From Ehretia macrophylla (lineage: Eukaryota > Streptophyta > Magnoliopsida > Boraginales > Ehretiaceae), in the NCBI GenBank assembly GCA_037974665.1, contig CM075767.1, forward strand, positions 20,290,840-20,354,839: a DNA stretch of 64,000 nucleotides, read 5' to 3'. The first letter of the stretch is position 1; every line of letters starts with the position of its first letter. This document shows, in pieces, positions 58,001 through 64,000 of this stretch. The notes beneath the pieces were generated by a model. It was not told where the DNA came from. It saw nothing but the letters and a program-made list of their open reading frames with translations, and did no database searches. Both the position numbers and the translations under genes were made by a program.

Positions 58001-58425
58001 CGAAGGAGCTTGATTATTTTCCTTGGCCCCACAACACAGAAGAAAATGGTGAGCTATATTTTGCCTCTCAAGAGAATCTTATTCTAGTTGGGTGGTCAAA
58101 ACTTACGTCTCTGCCTGAGCAAATTCAGCATCTCCATTCCTTGAGAACCTTAATGATATATAAGTTTGAAGAATTAAAGGCGCTACCAGAGTGGCTGGGT
58201 AACATCCCATCGCTTCAATTTCTCTCTCTCTCTGCATGTGAGAATGTGGAGTATATGCCATCTGCGGAAGCGATGCAGCGCCTGACCAATCTTCAACAAT
58301 TGAAAATCGTACATTGTCCCAAATTAAAAGAGAGATGCACAAGAGGAAGCGGTCCAGAGTGGCACAAGATTGCCCATATTCCAAATATTTGGGTCAATGG
58401 GAAGAACATTCAATCTGAAAACTGA
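55093..58425 (+). CDS. CC-NB-ARC-LRR resistance protein (RGA type) with stop at codon 60
   Basis: Intracellular immune receptor of the RGA3/RGA4-like class, encoded by one exon of 1111 codons including two stops. The Rx-N coiled coil begins MAETVIGVVAESLFNEAL. Codon 60 is TAG (55270-55272), where kin have an ordinary residue before MQNWLKSLKDVAFDAEDVLEEY. Reading then stays open for 1049 codons from the ATG at 55276. NB-ARC motifs in order: GMGGQGKTT (P-loop, 55699), LLTFDDIWNE (kinase 2, 55924), GTKIMVTTR, CGGVPLAIKALGG (GLPL), CFAYCSIFPKD (RNBS-D) and KMHDIVHDF (MHD, about 56590). LRRs span about 56690-58400 with three identical-type 57-residue repeats. Initiation at codon 62 would lose half the CC domain. 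It is intact otherwise, so either recently disabled or expressed N-truncated. Confidence 0.93.
57439..57951 (+). repeat. Three tandem 171-bp LRR units inside the NLR
   Basis: Units start at 57439, 57610 and 57781, each exactly 171 bp (57 codons), running from DSCEQFPPLGHLPSLRSL through KLAALPPRWLELCTSLE to CPALQGVDGY. They differ at few positions, indicating recent in-frame expansion by unequal exchange. A fourth partial unit is suggested after 57952. Confidence 0.95.
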
Positions 58426-59807
58426 TTTACTATCTGTAAGTATAATTTAACCACTGTCTATATATGTTCATGACTATTTTCTTTTCTTATTTCAAATTTT
58501 TATTCATTTGTGTTCTCTCACTATTCCATTTACAACTTCTTTTCCTTTTTCGAGTTTGCGTCTTCTCCATTAACTAGAATATGAAAGGTAGATAATGTTA
58601 AATTCATTTTTCTGCTCTCTTCTTGTGCTACCTCTGCTATCTATGCTCAGTGACATTGGAAAATTTCATTACGAAATTTAAGATTCATATTAATTTTTAA
58701 GATTTTTCAAATCAGCTATTTCTTTTTGAAGGAAGAATTTTTTAAAACCCATTTTTCATTTCGAACTTGCAGCTTTACTCCTTTTAGTCTCAAAACCACT
58801 GCACAAATCTGTAAGTATAACCATTGTTTATGCTTATGACTTTTTGTTTTCTTTATTTCCATTATCAGTTTATTTCATATCATTTTATACTGAAGGAATT
58901 ACTGAATTCGTCATAACTTCATTGTACTACTTTTTTGGCATTTAAGTGCTTGAATTCTGAAAATTAATAATCAATTTCTCAATTCCGCATTTTGTTGATA
59001 TGAAGGCATTATTTTAGACCGCTACTAATCAATTTCTCAGTCTTGAGTCTAGTGAAGTCGAGTACATTATTTAGAGAGGACAAGTTATGCACACAGATCA
59101 AAGGAAACAAAATCAGAGTATGTTTTCCCACTCTAATTACACTTTGAACTTGCAGGTTTAGCCGATAAATGGGTTTTGAACCACCTAATTAAGTTTCAGT
59201 TGCTGAGTTTGAATGTTGTGGCAAGCAATAAGAAAAGATCCCTTGGCTGGTGAAGATAATAAATGAAGGTTTCTGTTTTACTCGTTAATATTTCATACAT
59301 GTTTAACATACTTCTTTCCTCATGATGATAAATTAGTAATGTGAATAACCTGTTTCTTATCTCCAGATGAGGACAATTGGAGTATGTTGATCCTATTTGA
59401 AGTCCAAATCTCAAGTCTCTACGAATGTGATGTTAGCTTATCATTCTACACTGATTTTTCTTGGAACTTTAGGAGCTTGATGGATTGGAGTCTCTCTTGG
59501 AGTGGCCGAACAATTATGCTCTTGCGCGTTACGAGCTTTGTATCATTCTACACTGATTTTTCTTGGAACTTTAGAAACATTTCTCTTCTCACTGTTTCAG
59601 TCAATTCCTCTTAATGGTTTTCTCTTCTTCGGTCACTGGTGTTTCTTCGCTTTGTAGTGTATGATTTGTCATTATGTTGACTGGAGTTGCTGTTTGTATC
59701 AATTTTAATTTGGTTTCTTTTGCTGATTAAAAGGCATGTTCTGCGTTTCTTGAGCTTCTACCATCTAGTTTTTCAATTTAAGCATTTGTATTATGGATTT
59801 AACATTA
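58426..59807 (+). repeat. NLR 3' flank, repeated at 60290-60470 and 62815-63836
   Basis: 58430-58610 recurs at 60290-60465 and in part at 62815-62900 (CCATTTACAACTTCTTTTCC, CTCCATTAACTAGAATATGA). 58900-59807 recurs at about 62985-63836 (GGCAAGCAATAAGAAAA, TGATTTTTCTTGGAACTTT, GGATTTAACATTAAAT). Within it, a 32-bp block (ATCATTCTACACTGATTTTT...) occurs twice (about 59440 and 59548). Spliced 3' UTR exons are possible but not proven. Confidence 0.8.
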
Positions 59808-60290
59808 AATATTGTCCTGCTCTTCAAGGAGTAGATGGTTATGGTCTTGAGCGCCTGCCCAATCTTAAAACTTTGATAATTGGTGAAATCTCGAAGGAGC
59901 TTGATTATTTTCCTTGGCCCCACAACACAGAAGAAAATGGTGAGCTATATTTTGCCTCTCTAGAGAATCTTATTCTAGTTGGGTGGTTTCGTCTCTGCTT
60001 GAGCAAATTCAACATCTCCCTTCCTTGAGACACTTGATAATAAGGTTTGAAGAATTAAAGGCTGTACCAGAGTGGCTGGATACCAATCCATCGCTTCAAT
60101 CTCTACATCTTCATACATGTGAGAATCTGGAGTATATGCCATCTGCGGAAGCAATGCAGCGCCTGACCAATTACTTACTTATTGTCCCCATTTGAAAGAG
60201 AAATGCACAAGAGTAAGCGGTCCAGAGTGGCACAAGATTGCCCATATTCCAAACATTTATGTCAATTAGGAGAACATTCAATCTTGAAAC
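59808..60290 (+). pseudogene. NLR 3'-end fragment, frameshifted
   Basis: Copy of the NLR's last ~155 codons (57922-58425). CPALQGVDGYGLERLPNLK opens it and the frame holds to LENLILVGW. A small deletion near 59985 shifts the frame to LLEQIQHLPSLRHL, CENLEYMPSAEAMQRLTN. A second deletion then leads to the GPEWHKIAHIPNI end in a third frame. It joins abruptly to unrelated repeat sequence at 59807/59808. Non-functional. Confidence 0.92.
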
Positions 60291-62517
60291 TGATCTACTA
60301 TCTGTAAGTATAGCCACTGTCTATATTCATGACTATTTTGTTTTTTCTTATTTCAAATTTTTATTCATTTGTGTTATCTCACTATTCCATTTACAACTTC
60401 TTTTCCTTTCTGGAGTTTGCCTCTTCCCTATTAACTAGAAAACGGAAGGTAGATGCTGTTAAATTCATTTTTCTACTTTTGTTTCACGAGGCAGAGTACA
60501 TCCGTAGCAAGGAACCACCACCTAAATCTGTAAGTTTAACTGTGTTTCCTCCATACTTTGATGATCTTTTGTGCACTTCTGCTTCTGTCCCTCTATTTAC
60601 TCACGTTCTTTATGTGTTCTCTCTCTCTCAATCTCTTTAATTATCTGAAGTTACGCCAAATTATAGAGAAGCTGTGCAGGGTTGCTCAAGATTGCAAACC
60701 TCAACACAAAATATGTAAGTAATTCAACATTTTACCTAGTCATAAATAATTCACTGCACTGATAGAGACAGCTTACTCAAAATGTGAAATCTATGCAGGA
60801 CTCTGCACTAGTTATCATAAAAATTTGAAATTTATCTGTGCAAAAATAATTGTCTTATGATAACAAGCAAGTTTAGAATAGAAAGTTATATATGTAGTTC
60901 AACTGGATCGTCGATGTCTTATACTGTTGCTTCATATCTACTTAAAAATCATCAACAATTTTCAAGCTGCCTCTGATTTTCTATTATCTAGCAAGAGTTT
61001 GCACAAAATGCCAATATATCTTTAGTAGATTTTTTATAATCATCATATAATTGTCTCTATAGGTCTGATGGGCTAATTGGTCATGCTAGTGGTTATCACC
61101 ATTTCATTCGATGTGTTTTCTTCTAGGTATCATGCTACCACAGCTAATGCCAAACTTAAATCATCTTGCTTGCAGCTGCAGCAGGACATAGAATGGTTGG
61201 CACTAATCCGCTTTTCTTCTGATGTGTCAATTTGTTGGTTTTCTGTGGATAGCTGGACTTGGAACGTCACATGATTTGCTTGCTTTGAAGGAAAGAAGAG
61301 ACCACTCTCTACAGAGACAACCCATGCGGCAAAATTGCACGCCTCTGTAGAAGTCAAAAGTACATGGAGGAAGCATCCAGAGGAACTATATATATGCTGG
61401 TTGAGTGTAAAGGGAAAAAAGGCTTCAGAACAAACTAATATCTGAATTGCAACTGAAGCCCAAAAAGGAACATGGAATCCAATGTTCCACCTTACTGCAG
61501 ATTGCTCAAGATTTGCCTTTAAGATTCAGTATTCAGCTGAGAGATCTTCACACTTATGCGGCTGTGGAAGCTCTGCGAATATAGTAATTTGATGACCTTG
61601 TTACACAGATTAATATTGTCGATGATCCACAAAAATGTGGCACCTTTTGGACTTTTAATGATCTACAATTTGTTCTTTGCCTGTTTCTTCCCCCTTCCCC
61701 CCAACAAACACTTACAAATTGCTATGCTAATGCAATCAATTGTTCTCCACGCATCTTATCCCCGTATTTGTTCGGTTATTAGTCTGTTTTCAAATTCATT
61801 ACTCCATATAAAGTATGAGAATTAGAATAGAGCTGAGAATGTCATTTTATTGCAACATACTAATTGTCACCTAAGCAACTAAATAGAAAAATTATATAAT
61901 TGAGAGAAAATTAAAGAGAATTCTATTAATATTATTTGAAGTTTTGAATTGGAATGAAGCTGTATTTAAAGAGAATTCTCTGCTCTTTGGTTTTGTTAAA
62001 TTTTACTCTATATATTGAATTGATATTCGCAAAAAGAAACAACCAATATTTTAGATTAAGCACAAAAGATAATCAACGATAGGTAGAAATTTAGAAAATG
62101 TTATCATCTTGTTTGCTTGTTTTTTTCCCCCCTTTTTAATAAAGAAATATTTACCTTAGGTAAGAAGTCACTCTGAGATTATAAAAGTATAAAAACACAT
62201 CGTAATATATATCCTAGTTTTAGTCAAAAGAGATGAGGATATTGATTTTGAGCCGAAAACTTAGATACAACGAAGTATTGTCTTACCATTCCATTCAACT
62301 TTCATAAAATATGCTTGCTTACTTTTTTTGAATCACAATGCGAAAGAATGAAGATTTTCATTTTCAATTTGTAGCTAGCTTAGAGTTTACTGTGTATAAG
62401 TTCTGATAAGCAAGTAGCTCACTCAACACAACATAGCAACACCAATTCAGGAAATGAAGATCACTCAATCTGAAATAGACCAAGAACCAATTTCGGAACC
62501 TTAGATACAACAAAGTA
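60291..62517. other. Downstream NLR-associated sequence, no intact gene
   Basis: 60291-60470 copies the NLR 3' flank. The block CACGAGGCAGAG at about 60485 recurs at the window end (63976). Candidate exon-like islands (60650-60717, 61125-61270, 61430-61560) have GT/AG-like borders but no recognised protein. The remainder is AT-rich. Confidence 0.5.
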
Positions 62518-62811
62518 TTGTGTTACCTTCGCTGCAAGACCTCTCTGTCTCTTGAGAGTTTGGAAATTTGGAATGTTGACGTTGTTTCCGTTCCAGATAT
62601 GCCGTCATCCTTGCCCTCATTGAAGATTGAAAAATGTGAGAAGTTGGCTGCATTACATAGAGGGCTCGAATTGTGCACGTCACTTGTAAAAATTGAGATT
62701 GTCCATTGTCCTACTCTTCAAGGAGTAGATGGTTATGGGCTTGAGCGCCTGCCCAATCTTAAAACTTTGGGAATTGGTTATTTCTCAGAGGAGCTTGATC
62801 ATTTTTAGTTC
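62518..62811 (+). pseudogene. NLR LRR fragment
   Basis: Open for about 96 codons: LSLESLEIWNVDVVSVPDMP, SLPSLKIEKCEKLAALHRGL, ELCTSLVKIEIVHCPTLQGV, then GYGLERLPNLKTLGIG and a stop at 62806-62808. The second half matches the intact NLR's repeat region, and the first half is a more distant LRR. No NB-ARC is nearby, so this is a remnant of another NLR copy. Confidence 0.9.
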
Positions 62812-64000
62812 TTTGCCGTGCTCTCACTATTTCGTTTACAATTTTTTTTTTTCCTTTTCGAGATGTGTCTTCTCCATTAATTAGAATATGAATGGCAGAT
62901 GAGTAAGCTCTTTGTCATCTTTGTAGTGAAATCAGAAAATTTCATATCATTTTGTTCCAAAGGAATTATAAAAATTTATTATACAAACCTTGTACTACTT
63001 TCTTGGCATTTAAGTCCTTGCATTCTGAAAACGAAAAGAAAGATTAATATACACACACATTTTAGTTGTTCATTTTGCTGATATGAATGCATTATTTTAC
63101 ACCAAGTGTAGTTAGTTTACTAATCAATTTCTCAGTTTGAGTGCAGTGAAGTTGAGTACATTATTTAGAGGGCTCACGGTATTCACACCCATGAAAGGAA
63201 ATAGAAGTATATATGTTTTCCCACTCTAATTACATATCAAACTTGCAGGTTTCGTCGATAAATGGGTTTTTTTAATTGCTCAGTTTGAATCTTGTGGCAA
63301 GCAATAAGAAAAGGTCCCTTGGTTGTTGAAGAAAATAAATGAAGGTTTCTGCTTTACTCATTAACATTTCATACCTTTTTGAGATATTTTTTTTTTCCAA
63401 ATGATGATAAATTAGAAATATGAATAACCTGTTTCATATCTCCAGATGATGGCAATTAGAATATGTTGATCCTGCTTTCATTGCCAACCCTGTTTGGAGT
63501 CCAAATCTCATTCTTTGCAAATGTGATGCATCGTATTATTCTGTGCTGATTTTTCTTGGAACTTTCGGAGCTTGATGGACTGGAGCCGTTCTTGGAGCGG
63601 CCGAACAATTGTACTCTTCTCACTGTTTCAGTCAATAAGGTTTTCTTCTTCAGTCACGGGTGTTTTTATTTGAGCATCTGACTTTTAAGATTGAAACATG
63701 ATGGTGACTTTCTTAAATCTGTAAAATCTCTGCAATTTCATGTGTGCATGATGAAAAAGAATGGTCTATGTTTCTAGAGTTTCTACCATTTAGTTTTTCA
63801 TTTTTAAGCATTTGTATTGTGGATTTAACATTAAATGTATTCAGGGCGAAGCAATAAGAAGAGATCTAGTATATTGTAATGGGTGGAACATAGCTGAGAT
63901 GTACATACTTGAATATTACTATATAGTTAGATCAATGTTTAACCCTGAACCTCCACTGGATCAAAGCTTTTGTTTCACGAGGCAGAGGCAGCCAGGGTGA
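62812..64000 (+). repeat. Second copy of the NLR 3' flank, running to the window end
   Basis: Matches 58510-59807 in order. Beyond 63836 the sequence differs from the first copy, where an NLR fragment was joined instead. At 63970 it rejoins the sequence found at 60478 (TTTGTTTCACGAGGCAGAG). No gene is recognised, and the final open frame (63812-64000) is unassigned. Confidence 0.75.

Noticed and set aside
59687-60028. 113-codon frame ending in NLR-like sequence
   Set aside because: A chimera of repeated 3'-flank sequence and a frameshifted NLR fragment, not a gene.

Overview
The window is AT-rich plant nuclear DNA, and a eudicot is most likely. The evidence is a terpene synthase and a beta-expansin with the intron layout of plant genes, a CC-NB-ARC-LRR resistance gene, an inactive-type receptor kinase, plant LINE, copia, TRIM, hAT, MITE and CACTA-like elements, and heavy nesting. 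Species cannot be read from the sequence. No rRNA, intact tRNA, CRISPR array or bacterial-style operon is present.

Layout. 1-3.5 kb: a minus-strand L1-type LINE cut by the window edge. 3.6-5.8 kb: a decayed sesquiterpene-synthase gene (exons 3, 5, 6 and 7; exon 4, which carries DDxxD, is missing). 6.3-7.1 kb: a copia 3' end. 7.4-14.3 kb: a CACTA-like terminus with a ~400-bp tandem array and a palindrome, split by a 3746-bp solo LTR. 14.5-24.2 kb (copy A) and 37.7-47.5 kb (copy B): a direct segmental duplication of almost 10 kb, carrying an expansin 5' end, a hAT-type (ZMYM1-like) pseudogene and several non-autonomous elements. Between the copies lie a solo LTR with a readable empty site, a copia gag fragment, a receptor-kinase pseudogene interrupted by retro-insertions, a second solo LTR, and a four-exon beta-expansin gene (minus strand, 35.7-37.9 kb). 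47.9-54.9 kb: a truncated LINE, a relict NLR promoter, a TRIM with extra internal LTR pieces, and the NLR upstream region. 55.1-58.4 kb: an RGA-type NLR, full length except for one in-frame stop at codon 60. 58.4-64 kb: repeated NLR 3' flanks and two NLR gene fragments.

How the parts fit. Few genes look functional. The best candidates are the beta-expansin (copy B lacks its ATG) and the NLR (one nonsense codon in the CC domain). The rest records duplication and decay. The expansin-to-NLR-promoter module exists in about three partial copies (near 14-25, 37-49 and 52-55 kb), and comparing them reveals target-site duplications, empty sites and deletions. This is a resistance-gene neighbourhood undergoing birth-and-death evolution.
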